From a virus: a stretch of DNA of 64,000 nt. Position numbers and translations under genes: made by a program. The notes below the pieces were generated by a model that was given only the letters and a program-made list of their open reading frames with translations, searched no databases and was not told where the DNA came from. Below, piece after piece: positions 51,501 through 60,847 of the stretch; positions within the stretch are counted from its first letter, which is position 1, and each line of letters starts with the position of its first letter. The stretch is from positions 1 through 64,000 of the IMG/VR virus record IMGVR_UViG_3300027861_002706; one strand, 5' to 3'.

Positions 51501-52286
51501 CAGAGTAACCGCAATTGAACCATCCGATAGCTCTTCTCTGATCTTAGCTACGTTACCGTTAAGCGAATATAGGTCATTAAAGTTTGACTGCAGATTAGTC
51601 AGGTCCCGCTGATTTATCATCAGTGTGTTCCCTGCAATAGTAAACAATAAGTTATTGAATAAGGTAGCCTTGCCGTGATCAAGAACACCTTGGCCCTGAT
51701 CCTTTTGTAGCTCGATATAGACACAAGTATCTGTGCTAGAAGAGGCCTGCTGGTCGTTGAACACCGTATTATACACGAGTGCTACATCTTTGACTAGAGT
51801 AGTTACTATACCATACTTAGCGTTAAAGACTATATTGTTTAGGATCTGTGCTTGGTCAGATTGATAAATCCATATGCCTACATTCTCACTATCTAGGACT
51901 ATATTTTTTTCTATGATTAGATTGTGGCAATTAGGTCCAGTAGAAATACCTTTTTGGAATCCGCGGAAGTACATCCTTCTAATAGTCACATAGCTGGTAC
52001 CTGATCCGATAGAACATCCATTAATAAATGATCCAGTAATAGCTTGAGTTTTTAGTGCATCAATAATTGGCAGGATGTTATTAGCTGCGCCTATAACTAA
52101 TCTATTGATAGCTGTTGGCTTAAGTATATTCTCTGGTATAAAAAATCCAGCGTATATTCCATCTTCTGAAATAATAATGTTATGTTCTTCAGTAAATTCA
52201 ACGGATCCTTGGTCAAAGATTAATTGACTGATGGCATCTTGGACTTCTGTATATAGCTGATTCGGTCCTACAAAATAATTGGCCAT
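48510..52286 (-). CDS. Tailspike-like protein with right-handed beta-helix (1258 residues)
   Basis: Residues of about 70-250 show the parallel beta-helix pattern of pectate-lyase-like folds: NGCSIGSGTSYVTIRRMYFR, NCHNLIIEKNIVLDSENVGI, AQILNNIVFNAKYGIVTTLV and ALVYNTVFND, with N- and I/V-rich rungs. Phage tailspikes use this fold to bind or cut surface glycans; catalytic residues cannot be identified here. A jelly-roll unit follows at about 690-860 and ends with DCLQFEKGIEPTRYNR, a motif also present in the 607-residue tail protein. The rest is beta-rich. It starts with GPNQLYTEVQDAI, typical of repetitive spike proteins. Confidence 0.78.
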   Translation of the reverse strand: MANYFVGPNQLYTEVQDAISQLIFDQGSVEFTEEHNIIISEDGIYAGFFIPENILKPTAINRLVIGAANNILPIIDALKTQAITGSFINGCSIGSGTSYVTIRRMYFRGFQKGISTGPNCHNLIIEKNIVLDSENVGIWIYQSDQAQILNNIVFNAKYGIVTTLVKDVALVYNTVFNDQQASSSTDTCVYIELQKDQGQGVLDHGKATLFNNLLFTIAGNTLMINQRDLTNLQSNFNDLYSLNGNVAKIREELSDGSIAVTLVETLTDWRNVTSNNVDSDSYSISQDPVFIVQNTDIANSSIDLNMLASSPCIAMGKEVCGDPASELDDYIDDSLLCSDVLGNSRGSAPTIGANEMAVAGGFFGATVESDPDLQNIDNVECVIGGVLSHIDAVTEQYQSSVSCWMPEVKSGFFFIREKPYYLYADKKAYTLDAIRQTVFTMPREIRSPVLYVSGKQVLTSSSFEIFGDKFVLKHKGLDITSEADVIAIHGKVRLWSSDHEKFTLRDVMYRFRIRDGIKRYIFPENPKDAAPIVITDDTIRLLDSNSLLPYEFNTAMSPEGVKLNFHQDSNLALNPQFEYGNIVSDLIVDYNIDTSDFVYVANPFSTVQDDPAYAHQSNGGVYSTTVNDPINLNITEQFVARTLGATTFMHVGAEVPFDYMLKTDGRISSRSMVQVSGFSALRPLMGENMLVFDVPTGNYSDHYVAQEVVDIDPDQNYFFSLYTAAPNETGKMYFDFLTYDGNDVLLKHNSGYSYEISSDMSLASTASPWQRLGIGIGNSGESYPVASYVTTAPTDTTTLSKIDTDLIPIDTNTRKIQFRIYSETGNPMGVDCLQFEKGIEPTRYNRIPNMSDMTVEYESTNSGFYEVKDLTLSPLRNSSTNGFLQIGPVPASDFDAAAPYNSTILTDWFWQAGRIKYLPWAKTSGKNKFSKTTHYHSSGTYIDNHITWDLDVPGPTKIEAPSSAQLCVQGSGPEFVSIRILDDKNNPYAFKRIFLELIEPKGLYPGSLLHRELGFPDKYGQLIEVESDANGTVNFFTEAPSISDIQYRGNKPLASQTTTFPSGTAMDKTFGKLPVDYKIANINHGNIVVRDQNLTVYSLESSSNYTRTIAPLSVINGITKYDVGDYAVIGSIVCKMSTGSVFDRVLALSYQDKPGHGEFIYDDTKGQILISGNQDQPIEVTYNRRLAWVTVDQHYAINIDKTVLDQITGDIIVDYDAEIDLKITAAAPDRVAGIQAKHLSMKVVAHNPFKNTVAWSLV

Positions 52287-54388
52287 TAGTCTGTCACAAT
52301 TCCAGCAGTGTTCCCACCTGCGCTAGAAGAAGGAGCACTAGAGGCAGTCTGGGAAATGATTCGGGTAGTTTGAAGCGGGGCTGTCACTGGGATAACTCGA
52401 GTAGACTTTTCTCTAACAGTCACGAGCAAGTCCGTGTTCGCACCTATGCCGCTTTTGAGCTGATCTGGATCTACTCCAATGTAGTTGAGCTCTGAGCCGT
52501 CAATAATGTTAGAGTAGTTATAGGCGTATGCTTCGTTGCTGCTTAGTGGAGTTATAAACCCAGAGTTCTGTTGAGCCCAATATCCATACGTAAAGTCGTA
52601 GTTCGTTGGAAGAGATGTTCTACCGATCGCTTCATTCTTGTCTGTTTGCCATACACTTCTATCTGCTACTGCAAGGCCCCACTGTATTTTGAACTTGGCA
52701 GATAGGTTATCTGCATAGGTGTTTATCTTAGTGCCAAAGTAATTGTTGTGCTGGTTGACATACTGGCCGTAGAAGCCTTCATCTTGAAGTGCTTCTATAT
52801 TACAGTTAGCCCATTTAATAGGCAATCCAGTCACTTCATTCCCACCATTGTCTAAGTAGTATCTATCACTAGCAGTAGTGGGAGGCATCTTCTGCAGATA
52901 GTCTATTGGAGATCCGGTATCAACAGTAGATCCTGTTGTTACGGAGAATAGAAGTGTGTTATTTATCGCCATATTTGTTATAAAATCAGCAGCATCTTTA
53001 AATGTTTTTCCTTTTTTAGCTAGAGACTCTGCATATGAATATGATATGAATACAGGGTTTTCTAGTAGAGAGTTATTTTTAAAGTGTATCTTGTCTTTTG
53101 TAGAGTACCAATTATTCTTATTTGGTATTTCATTACCTACAGGGGATTCTACTCTTATAACAGCCGAGGTAGGTGTCTTTTTTAATTCAATAGTCCAATC
53201 AAATGGATCTATCTTGTGCCGCTCGTGTTTTACATAGAACAAATTACAAAAGATCTGTAACTTGTCGGAAGATATAGCTATGTTAGCTATGCTGTTTGGA
53301 TGATCTTTGGCAAAGTTTGCGTGCGGAATCAAAGTTAACGCCGCATCATCAAAGACAATATCCAGCTCCCTTATCACAGAGTTGAGTAATGGGAGATAGT
53401 TTGTACCTCCCCTATGCTTATAAACATCGAAAAGTCTACGCTTGTAATTTATATTGTCTTCTTTTGGTATTCTTTCTAGTCCCAGCAAGTAGCCAAATTT
53501 ATCGAATACATTATAAAATTGATGATATCTTTGTTCGGACGTGTTTATATCTATATGTATTATTTTATATCTGGAATAGGTTCCTTTCTTATCTATTGCT
53601 CTGACTAATAGCTTTTCTTTTATGTTATGGATTGGTACTTCCGCGGACCATGCGGTAGAACTAAGTATAGTCGTATTTCTAGTGGACCCATTTATCTCTA
53701 TACTAGAGATATCTGGAGCTTTGCTACCAGCGATCGTAGTTGTTATACCATTGACCTTTTGATCGTATCTATCTATGCTCCATGAATAATCGAATATGAT
53801 TGTCTTTGGTTCAAAGAACTGTACCTGAGAAGGGAATCCTCTAGATCCATTCTCCGCTACAGGTATGACTCGCCATAGATATTTATGATATTCGGCATTA
53901 ACTAGTTCAATCATATCTATAAGATCTATAGTATATGAGAGCTTTTGCTTTAGTGGCGTTTCGTAGTCTATATCAGATACAACGTTAGATCCTACAACGA
54001 GATTAGTAAACTGCTTCAAGAGAGGATTCGACTTGACCTGCTGGTCAAGTATAAATGGCTCAAAGTTATCATCTAAATTTTCTTTGCCGAGATCTGGAGT
54101 TATCTCAAGTATATAACTAGATGGCATTTCTGCCTCGATAGGAACACCTTCATATCCAGTAAGATCAACTGCTCCAGTGTAGACAACTCCAGTAGTAGTC
54201 TCTATCATATCGGCAAATGAACTTTGCCAGTAATATGTTAAGTCGCTATAGGATCTTGTTGCTGAGTTATAGTCGGCTGGAACTTCTGGTCTAGGTAGCA
54301 CTTGGCTACCAACGCCAACATTGATGGCACCGAAAGGCTGAGTGAATCCGTCAAAAGGGGCTCCTTCTGGTACTCCGGTATGTGCCAT
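52286..54388 (-). CDS. Baseplate or fibre-attachment protein with FN3-like part (700 residues)
   Basis: The N-terminal third has an FN3-like stretch (YHKYLWRVIPVAENGSRGFP). The middle contains YLLGLERIPKEDNINYKRRL and YKHRGGTNYLPLLNSVIREL, a pattern recurring in phage baseplate/fibre proteins where a short helical domain joins the baseplate. The C-terminus is Ser/Ala-rich. It lies between the beta-helix spike and a fibre-like protein and shares a base with each, which fits a linker role. No enzyme motif. Confidence 0.6.
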   Translation of the reverse strand: MAHTGVPEGAPFDGFTQPFGAINVGVGSQVLPRPEVPADYNSATRSYSDLTYYWQSSFADMIETTTGVVYTGAVDLTGYEGVPIEAEMPSSYILEITPDLGKENLDDNFEPFILDQQVKSNPLLKQFTNLVVGSNVVSDIDYETPLKQKLSYTIDLIDMIELVNAEYHKYLWRVIPVAENGSRGFPSQVQFFEPKTIIFDYSWSIDRYDQKVNGITTTIAGSKAPDISSIEINGSTRNTTILSSTAWSAEVPIHNIKEKLLVRAIDKKGTYSRYKIIHIDINTSEQRYHQFYNVFDKFGYLLGLERIPKEDNINYKRRLFDVYKHRGGTNYLPLLNSVIRELDIVFDDAALTLIPHANFAKDHPNSIANIAISSDKLQIFCNLFYVKHERHKIDPFDWTIELKKTPTSAVIRVESPVGNEIPNKNNWYSTKDKIHFKNNSLLENPVFISYSYAESLAKKGKTFKDAADFITNMAINNTLLFSVTTGSTVDTGSPIDYLQKMPPTTASDRYYLDNGGNEVTGLPIKWANCNIEALQDEGFYGQYVNQHNNYFGTKINTYADNLSAKFKIQWGLAVADRSVWQTDKNEAIGRTSLPTNYDFTYGYWAQQNSGFITPLSSNEAYAYNYSNIIDGSELNYIGVDPDQLKSGIGANTDLLVTVREKSTRVIPVTAPLQTTRIISQTASSAPSSSAGGNTAGIVTD

Positions 54389-54389
54389 C

Positions 54390-56516
54390 CTAAACCTCTA
54401 TTTTAATACGGACCCAGGTGTCTGTACTAGGTACTTCGATAACAGCTGTTTTTCTATCTATGGGGGAGATAGCACCAGTGGTTATCTGAGTCACAGCTCC
54501 AGGGCCATCGGCACTAGTACCGGCTGTATGGATAGTTACCTTGTAGTCCTGAGCTCTAAAGTCTCCGCCTAAATTATGATATATAGTAGGAGTAGTCGAG
54601 GCAAACTTCCTCCACGTAGAGTCATACTTACCGGCTGGCCTATAGGTAGTGAGTTGATCAAAAGTACTGCCGCCGTTATGCTCCGCTTCTGCAACTAGAA
54701 TACTTTGGTCACTAGGAACTCCATAGTCGGATCCATACCATACTCCGTCAGATTCTAGTCCCGCAGATGCAACACTGTTCTCATTGGCTAGAGATAAGTA
54801 CTTAGTACCAGCATCAGCCGAATTGACAGAAGCAGTATCGGCATTAACATTAGACTTTACTATACCTCTGACATCGGCTACTACTGGGTTAGTAGTGCTA
54901 GCAGTAATATCAAAATCATTGCCATTGAGTGCGACAAAATCAGGATTACAGAAATATGGGTTATATATCCTATAGGACATACCAGATGCAGGCAGGGAGC
55001 TGAGTGTCCTTGACAACTGCCAGCTAGTAGTCGCACTGTTGTATGCAGCTATGGGAATCTTTTCTCCTGCGCTTGGCCCACTGCGGATATCAAATATCCA
55101 TGTGCCATCGTTGAATCTATCTGTATAGTATAGGCCACCTCCGGCAATATTAACGAGTAAAGCGTTACTGGATATCGTAGTATCTACGACTAGATCACCT
55201 GTAGTAGAGTCTTGAGTGGCAGTGCTAGCCGCCCCTCCGGTTAAAGTTCCATCCTCTGCCATTTGACCAATAGAACATATATTGACAGTATCGCCGCACC
55301 AGTCAGGTCCAGCAGGACGCATATACTTATGCCTATTGGCAATGTATGATGGATCTAATCCATCTACCAAGGAGGGGGTTGTTCCGCCATGGTTATTCAA
55401 AATAATATCTCTATTAATAGTTACATCATGCTCAGTAGTACTACCAACCTGATCTATTCTACCGCTAACTGTTAAATCTCCAGCGATATAAACTTTATCC
55501 GCAGATCCGTTGCCGAGATATGCATCACCGTTTACTTGAAGATCTTCTTGGAAGGTATTCACTTGAATTTCAGCTTGCGAATTTATGACAGTATGACCAC
55601 CTAAAGTGAATAAGTTACCTGCGATATAGGTATTACCATAAACCCTCAAAGCGTCATGGACTCCTTGATCCCTACCGGAATCATCAAGGAACAAAGCAGA
55701 GGTTACTGCCGCATCGGTAATTCCGGTAGATCTTGTAGTGCCCGTAGGAGACATACTTACGAGACCTATCATATTAAGGATATCGCCAGTATGGTCTGTT
55801 ATAGTGCCAGTCATAGGGTCAAGAGCACTACCACCCTCGAATGAGCCACAGTATACCTTGAACTCATTCGCGTTAATCTCAACTACATCATTAGAATTCC
55901 CTAAAGTGATAGTATGGCCTGGCTGCCCATCTAGAGATTTAAAAGAGATGTCTTCAGCTAATCCCTGAACATGTATTCTCTTGGGAAGTTTACTATCGAT
56001 CTTAGCATTTGTGCTCTTGACTAGTACCTCTGCGGATCTTACACCTTCATTCTTTGTAGATCCTGCGCCCGCCCATATCTCTAGCTTATGCAATACATCT
56101 TGCATCTGACTTAGATATTCACCATAGTATTTATCAGGATCAGCAAGATAAGTTAGAGTAAAGTCGCTAGCAGGGAGAGCACTAAAATACACTACCCCAT
56201 GATTATAATCAGTGAGCCCCGTATCGAGTGTACCAAAGGTAGATTCTACTGTGCTTCCTAGTCGAGGCTTATGGTTCATATACAGAGCGTTATTGTTAGA
56301 TACATCTATGTCGCCGGTTAGATGCTTCTCGTCGCTAACAGATACAGAAACTTGCTGATCGTCTGTCTTATTGACAAAGACATCATAATATGTAGGCCAG
56401 AGTATGTTTGGCGCAGCAGGATGATATGGATTATTCTGTACTAGCCTATTCAGGCTAGTATTGATAAAAGAAGTGTTCTTATCAGGCGAACTATCTGAAT
56501 GAGTTGTATATGCCAT
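54390..56516 (-). CDS. Fibre-like tail protein (708 residues)
   Basis: A helical N-terminal region (QMQDVLHKLEIWAGAGSTKN at about 140) precedes a repetitive strand region with YIAGNLFTLGGHTVINSQAE, VNGDAYLGNGSADKVYIAGD and LTVSGRIDQVGS. This G-D-x-x-V/L-x-G pattern is typical of triple-stranded beta-helical fibre shafts. The C-terminal part is a separate beta domain (TDTWVRIKIEV end). It is likely a trimeric fibre or collar attached to the baseplate. An AGGATAAAA site precedes the start. Confidence 0.68.
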   Translation of the reverse strand: MAYTTHSDSSPDKNTSFINTSLNRLVQNNPYHPAAPNILWPTYYDVFVNKTDDQQVSVSVSDEKHLTGDIDVSNNNALYMNHKPRLGSTVESTFGTLDTGLTDYNHGVVYFSALPASDFTLTYLADPDKYYGEYLSQMQDVLHKLEIWAGAGSTKNEGVRSAEVLVKSTNAKIDSKLPKRIHVQGLAEDISFKSLDGQPGHTITLGNSNDVVEINANEFKVYCGSFEGGSALDPMTGTITDHTGDILNMIGLVSMSPTGTTRSTGITDAAVTSALFLDDSGRDQGVHDALRVYGNTYIAGNLFTLGGHTVINSQAEIQVNTFQEDLQVNGDAYLGNGSADKVYIAGDLTVSGRIDQVGSTTEHDVTINRDIILNNHGGTTPSLVDGLDPSYIANRHKYMRPAGPDWCGDTVNICSIGQMAEDGTLTGGAASTATQDSTTGDLVVDTTISSNALLVNIAGGGLYYTDRFNDGTWIFDIRSGPSAGEKIPIAAYNSATTSWQLSRTLSSLPASGMSYRIYNPYFCNPDFVALNGNDFDITASTTNPVVADVRGIVKSNVNADTASVNSADAGTKYLSLANENSVASAGLESDGVWYGSDYGVPSDQSILVAEAEHNGGSTFDQLTTYRPAGKYDSTWRKFASTTPTIYHNLGGDFRAQDYKVTIHTAGTSADGPGAVTQITTGAISPIDRKTAVIEVPSTDTWVRIKIEV

Positions 56517-56523
56517 TTTTATC

Positions 56524-58347
56524 CTATGTCACGCAAATTTGATCGTATTTCTCTCTGGTAAAGAACTGCCCGTCGTCAGCATCTATGTAGTAGTCATACG
56601 CAAAATCGGTTTCATACTTAATTACTCCGTCATTTGTTTCTACGACAAACTTAGATCTGCTTCCATCGACTTTGCCCATCTGGCTGAACAAAACGCTCCC
56701 TGTCTCAACTCCGGTATTGAATAAGCTAGCAGTTGCATCTGGAACCTTAAAGTCTTGAATACACTCAAGATAGGTTCCCTGAAATCCCCTTTTCGAGGAT
56801 ATAAACTTAAATGTATAGTATACTCTAGCACCTAGAGACTCTCTACAAAAAGCTACTAAATAGTCATGATCAATGGTGAGGGCTCGTATCGCTAAAGTAT
56901 AAGTCTCTGATCCAGAATTCATGTGATCTTTTATAACAGTATACTTATTTGTATTGTCTCCGAAATAGTCTCTTTCAGCTATCGCAAAAGATCCATAGTC
57001 ATCATTGAATTGCAGAGAGCTCTTTTTTATCTTAGAGGAGTCATGCGGGTCAATACTCCATTTCATAGTAGAAGATGCTCTCTCATACTGATTTGTAGCC
57101 AGACCCATAGTATTCACAGATATGGCCGACTCTGTTGAGGGGGCTACGCTTCGCAATCTAGTTGGTATCGCATCATTGTAAAATGTATTTTCATCAGTAA
57201 CTTTGAAGATCCTAGTTTTAGGCCGTATATTATAGTATGAAGTATTTGAGTTTAAGACGACTGAAGTCTGAGTATAGTCAGAAGTATTATTGGAGTATAC
57301 ATTATATGTTTCATCAGAATAAACCATAGACAGTTTTGCCCAGGGTACTGTTTCTCCATCTCTTCTTGTCCATCTCGTTGGTATTTTTCCTATTTCTAAT
57401 TGAAAGCAATCGATATAAAATGAATAGTCGCTAGTATTATACCTATAGTCAGATTTAATATTGCATTTTATATAAGCAGAAGGTTTAGCCAAAGATATAG
57501 TAGTATGCACCTTTTCCCAATAAGCGATCTGACCGGTTGAGTTATCTGAGAGTATCCCTTCTTCCGTGGTGGAGGTAGGTATATCAACATATGATTGCCC
57601 AATTGATCCATCCACATACAGTACGTCAAGTTGTAGTTGATTGCTATCAATTATATTTGTATCTATTCTACCAGAATGGTTTGGGACCATGACCATTGCG
57701 GATAGCACTAGGTCTTGACCTTTAGGCATGCTTATAGCATACGACTGATACGCTGATGCGTACTCTCCAGATTCAACAGAAATAGCTAATGCGTTACCGG
57801 CGCTTAAACTATATTCGGAGTCTGCTTTGACTATAGCTCCAGTAGATTTATCTATTGCCCATCGACATGGTGTGTCTGGTATGGCTCTTCCTGGTATCGA
57901 GAGGTCAGAGTTGTATATAACATTCGGACTTACTTGTTCAGCTAGATCCTGACCTACCTTGGGATAGTCTTGTATAAACCCGGAATAAGCTAAATCAGAT
58001 TCTACAGTATCTAGGTATTTATTTTTCTTCCCGGCAAAATGTTGTTCGGATAAATACTCAGCGCTCATAGCAAAGCCATTTATAAGTTGCTGGTAATTAC
58101 TCGTATCGTTAAATCTACCTGCGTGCCAAAATGGTAAATCGTTACAGATCATTTGAGTATGGTCGGACCAATGTCCTGCTAGTTTATTAAATGAATTGCC
58201 AGTAGACGCATCAAAACTATAGCTTATATCTAATTCATTGGTCTGGACAGGTACCGGCAGATAGCTATACCTTAAAGTGAGCTCATTATACTCTACTCTG
58301 TTGTAGGCATACGTAACCTTTAGGGTTTTATAATCTGAATCTGCCAT
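56524..58347 (-). CDS. Tail protein with carbohydrate-binding-like jelly roll (607 residues)
   Basis: Residues of about 150-330 resemble a CBM4/9-type jelly roll: ALAISVESGEYASAYQSYAI, GQDLVLSAMVMVPNHSGR, and the closing FYIDCFQLEIGKIPTRWTR. The closing motif matches one in the 1258-residue spike. Before it is a helical, baseplate-type region (MICNDLPFWHAGRFNDTSNY); after it come two further beta regions, the last including GSVLFSQMGKVDGSRSKFVV. It probably presents a sugar-binding domain near the baseplate. Confidence 0.65.
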   Translation of the reverse strand: MADSDYKTLKVTYAYNRVEYNELTLRYSYLPVPVQTNELDISYSFDASTGNSFNKLAGHWSDHTQMICNDLPFWHAGRFNDTSNYQQLINGFAMSAEYLSEQHFAGKKNKYLDTVESDLAYSGFIQDYPKVGQDLAEQVSPNVIYNSDLSIPGRAIPDTPCRWAIDKSTGAIVKADSEYSLSAGNALAISVESGEYASAYQSYAISMPKGQDLVLSAMVMVPNHSGRIDTNIIDSNQLQLDVLYVDGSIGQSYVDIPTSTTEEGILSDNSTGQIAYWEKVHTTISLAKPSAYIKCNIKSDYRYNTSDYSFYIDCFQLEIGKIPTRWTRRDGETVPWAKLSMVYSDETYNVYSNNTSDYTQTSVVLNSNTSYYNIRPKTRIFKVTDENTFYNDAIPTRLRSVAPSTESAISVNTMGLATNQYERASSTMKWSIDPHDSSKIKKSSLQFNDDYGSFAIAERDYFGDNTNKYTVIKDHMNSGSETYTLAIRALTIDHDYLVAFCRESLGARVYYTFKFISSKRGFQGTYLECIQDFKVPDATASLFNTGVETGSVLFSQMGKVDGSRSKFVVETNDGVIKYETDFAYDYYIDADDGQFFTREKYDQICVT

Positions 58348-58351
58348 TCAA

Positions 58352-58828
58352 CTAGACTTCCCCAATGATGCCTATTGTAGTAGACGCGCCAACCTCTGAA
58401 GGAAGGTTAGCTGGAATAGATTGCTTGATCCAAATATGAAAATCGCCCCCAATACCAAGGCTGGCTGTGACTTCAACTGCATTTGCAAGTCCGATAGGTT
58501 CAACAAAGGTTGCGCCACTGGGCAAAGTTGTTGGCGTGCTGATTAAGTTAGATCCATCTAGAGCTATTTGAATCTGTCCAGGGTGTTTGACATTGTTTAG
58601 AAATATTTTTACGTTTTTGATTGGAGTACCCGACGTGTTCTCTACCCAAATCTTTTGATACCTTACCCGAGCATCTTGACCAATATAATCGCTAACTCCT
58701 TCTGGAAAAACATCACTAAGTGTAGCTCCTATTAGCGTACTTGTTGCTGCACCACCAACGGTATTATTGTCTGGAGGACTACTTATATTCCAACTCGCAG
58801 ACTGGTAAAAAGTTACATCAAGTGCCAT
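58352..58828 (-). CDS. Small beta-sandwich baseplate-associated protein
   Basis: The 158-residue protein is strand-rich. The stretch ARVRYQKIWVENTSGTPIKN followed by VKIFLNNVKHPGQIQIALDG fits a compact beta-sandwich of a type found next to baseplate genes in phages. It abuts the baseplate J-like gene (shared base at 58828) and sits directly before the first large tail protein. A connector or wedge accessory role is inferred. Confidence 0.6.
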   Translation of the reverse strand: MALDVTFYQSASWNISSPPDNNTVGGAATSTLIGATLSDVFPEGVSDYIGQDARVRYQKIWVENTSGTPIKNVKIFLNNVKHPGQIQIALDGSNLISTPTTLPSGATFVEPIGLANAVEVTASLGIGGDFHIWIKQSIPANLPSEVGASTTIGIIGEV

Positions 58829-59967
58829 TATTGCCTCACCATTATCGGGTTAATCTCATCTTCGTCAGGAACGAAGAGCTCGTCCTCTTCTAGTCTTAGA
58901 TCTCTTATCGCCTGAACTCTCTTATTTATACAGAGAAATACAACTTCTGCACTTGAGATCGAACTATCTGCGCTAAGAACTGCCGATACAATCCGGCTCA
59001 TGCTAAGATCATCTCCTGGTCGCATGGCGCCTATTGCCGCCTCCACCTTGAACTCAGCCTGCCTAATGATAGTTTCTTTCAATGAATCATTAACTCGATT
59101 TGAAAAAGATATTTTAACTTCTATTTTTACTGGTATATAATCATATTCTCTTATATTAAAAGATATACCAAATCCTGTTGAACTTGCTAAGCTCTCGCGG
59201 ACCATAGCTAATGTTGATTGAGATACTCTATTGCCTGTGGGGAGTAGATATACATCATAGGACCCTGATCCTGAGACGCCTAACCTTAAGTCTACGCTGG
59301 CAACATCTTGAAACCTCATTAAGCCAGATATAATATTAGAAGAATTTGCACCTTCTGATGCAACTGCGGCATTCGATATTCGAGATCTAAACGAGCTATC
59401 TAACTCTCTCCCCTTGGAATAGTTTATTGCATTAGTGTTAGTTACATAAACATCAGGATTGCCTAAATCATGGACTGTAAATTCTCCGGGTCCAATGTTA
59501 AGCAGCCCATCACTAGATGTAGATACTGAAACAAATACGAATGTATCTGTATCATTAAAAGAAGTTGAGTTTGATGTTGTTAGGGAGGTTCCATCATCGA
59601 ACCGAGATATCTTTATTCCGGCAGGTATCACATTGCTGCCTAGCACGCGCTTTAATGTATTTACTCCAGTTACATAAAACTTTATAAGCTTATCACCAGC
59701 CGTCGCTTTAAAATTGCTTAAGTCTAATCTTGATACTCCAAAAATAGATCCGATGAGATCAAGGTAGTAACCAGAAGCTGTATCCAGATACGCCATACTG
59801 GAAGAGTCTGCTATCTCTCCAGATAATCTAGCCATCTGAGTATTCATAATATCAGTTATACTTCTTACGGAGCTTCCTACACCTAGGTTAGTGAACGGTG
59901 TATTCAATGCGATAAATCTTAAACTCTCGTCTTGAAATTGACTAAATGACTTTCTCTTTTTAGGCAT
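58828..59967 (-). CDS. Baseplate J-like protein (T4 gp6-like wedge)
   Basis: The 379-residue protein has the features of the baseplate J family (PF04865-type): an N-terminal helical part with NLGVGSSVRSITDIMNTQMA and SSMAYLDTASGYYLDLIGSI, then a central beta part. SSFRSRISNAAVASEGANSS opens the usual J-domain, followed by GLMRFQDVASVDLRLG and the two-domain C-terminus (VRESLASSTGFGISFNIREY, IPVKIEVKISFS). In contractile tails this protein forms the inner baseplate ring that triggers sheath contraction. It adjoins the gp25-like gene, the standard order in myoviruses. Confidence 0.85.
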   Translation of the reverse strand: MPKKRKSFSQFQDESLRFIALNTPFTNLGVGSSVRSITDIMNTQMARLSGEIADSSSMAYLDTASGYYLDLIGSIFGVSRLDLSNFKATAGDKLIKFYVTGVNTLKRVLGSNVIPAGIKISRFDDGTSLTTSNSTSFNDTDTFVFVSVSTSSDGLLNIGPGEFTVHDLGNPDVYVTNTNAINYSKGRELDSSFRSRISNAAVASEGANSSNIISGLMRFQDVASVDLRLGVSGSGSYDVYLLPTGNRVSQSTLAMVRESLASSTGFGISFNIREYDYIPVKIEVKISFSNRVNDSLKETIIRQAEFKVEAAIGAMRPGDDLSMSRIVSAVLSADSSISSAEVVFLCINKRVQAIRDLRLEEDELFVPDEDEINPIMVRQ

Positions 59968-60395
59968 TATGCTACTGCTTCCAGTGTGCCATTATTAAAG
60001 TCATACTTGTATGCTAGAATTATATCTTCCGAACTAATACTTGTAATAAGCTCCATTATGGGCTCCTTGATCTTAAGTATTATAGCAATCTCATGATTAC
60101 CAACAGAGACTACTTCTAGGCTATGGTTAGACCAGTTAAGAATCCCTTGATCATTTAAACGTTGACTGATATGGAGTTTTATCATATTTCTTGTATGTCC
60201 GTCATTGGGTCTCCCAATAAAACGATCTGGACTTGCTCCAAAGTTTTTATGCGGATTATAGTCAGAGTATTCTGTCAGTAAGCAAAAATTAATAGCTCTT
60301 ACGAGCGACACCGCCGAACTAGACCCCTGTAGATCGCCCGCAAATACGGACAGATCTCCATCTACTGTAGTATGTATGTCTGTCTCTGCGTACAT
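59967..60395 (-). CDS. gp25-like baseplate wedge protein
   Basis: The 142-residue protein has the size and gene position of gp25/W-like baseplate proteins. LVRAINFCLLTEYSDYNPHK followed by NFGASPDRFIGRP matches the family's Leu-T-x-x-G-x-x-x-P-x-x-G core loosely. HISQRLNDQG and strand-rich ends follow. This protein joins the J-like protein in the baseplate wedge and nucleates the sheath. The match is moderate; the location directly before the J-like gene is the stronger argument. Confidence 0.65.
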   Translation of the reverse strand: MYAETDIHTTVDGDLSVFAGDLQGSSSAVSLVRAINFCLLTEYSDYNPHKNFGASPDRFIGRPNDGHTRNMIKLHISQRLNDQGILNWSNHSLEVVSVGNHEIAIILKIKEPIMELITSISSEDIILAYKYDFNNGTLEAVA

Positions 60396-60401
60396 TTGAT
60401 C

Positions 60402-60836
60402 CTACTCCGGTAGAAACGAATCGTAATCGATCACTTCGTAAATATACTTAATTTCCCTCTTGTATTCATCTCTATCTAGCTCCTCTAAACCTTTTATTAT
60501 CTCAGATCCTAGTGTTAATAGAAACAAGAATTCGCTGTTATCTGGCCCTAATATAGAAAAGGGGGTTAATGGAGTAGAGGGGATCTCTGATGCCCTATTA
60601 TCTATGGCATTTCCACCAAGTATAGTATTTTCTGGAGCTGCTTCACTTCTAAGAGTATCTGAATCTAGTTCAATTTCGTCCCTATTGGCAGTGATTCCAC
60701 CTGCTCCTTCATCTAGCCCAGGAGTGATCTTGACTTCCCCTCTATGGGGATTCCATGTTATCGGGCCAAGATTGATGTCACCATTATTCAGAAACACCTT
60801 AGGAACTTGTATTCTCTCGGGATCTAGAGTAGACAT
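60402..60836 (-). CDS. Baseplate-region protein of unknown function (144 residues)
   Basis: An acidic protein with a strand-rich first half (VFLNNGDINLGPITWNPHRG) and a helical C-terminal part (LGSEIIKGLEELDRDEYKRE). No recognised motif. It sits between the gp25-like gene and the 245-residue protein, with 6- and 11-bp gaps. A baseplate or hub-accessory role is inferred from position only. Confidence 0.6.
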   Translation of the reverse strand: MSTLDPERIQVPKVFLNNGDINLGPITWNPHRGEVKITPGLDEGAGGITANRDEIELDSDTLRSEAAPENTILGGNAIDNRASEIPSTPLTPFSILGPDNSEFLFLLTLGSEIIKGLEELDRDEYKREIKYIYEVIDYDSFLPE

Positions 60837-60847
60837 TTATTCCTCTT

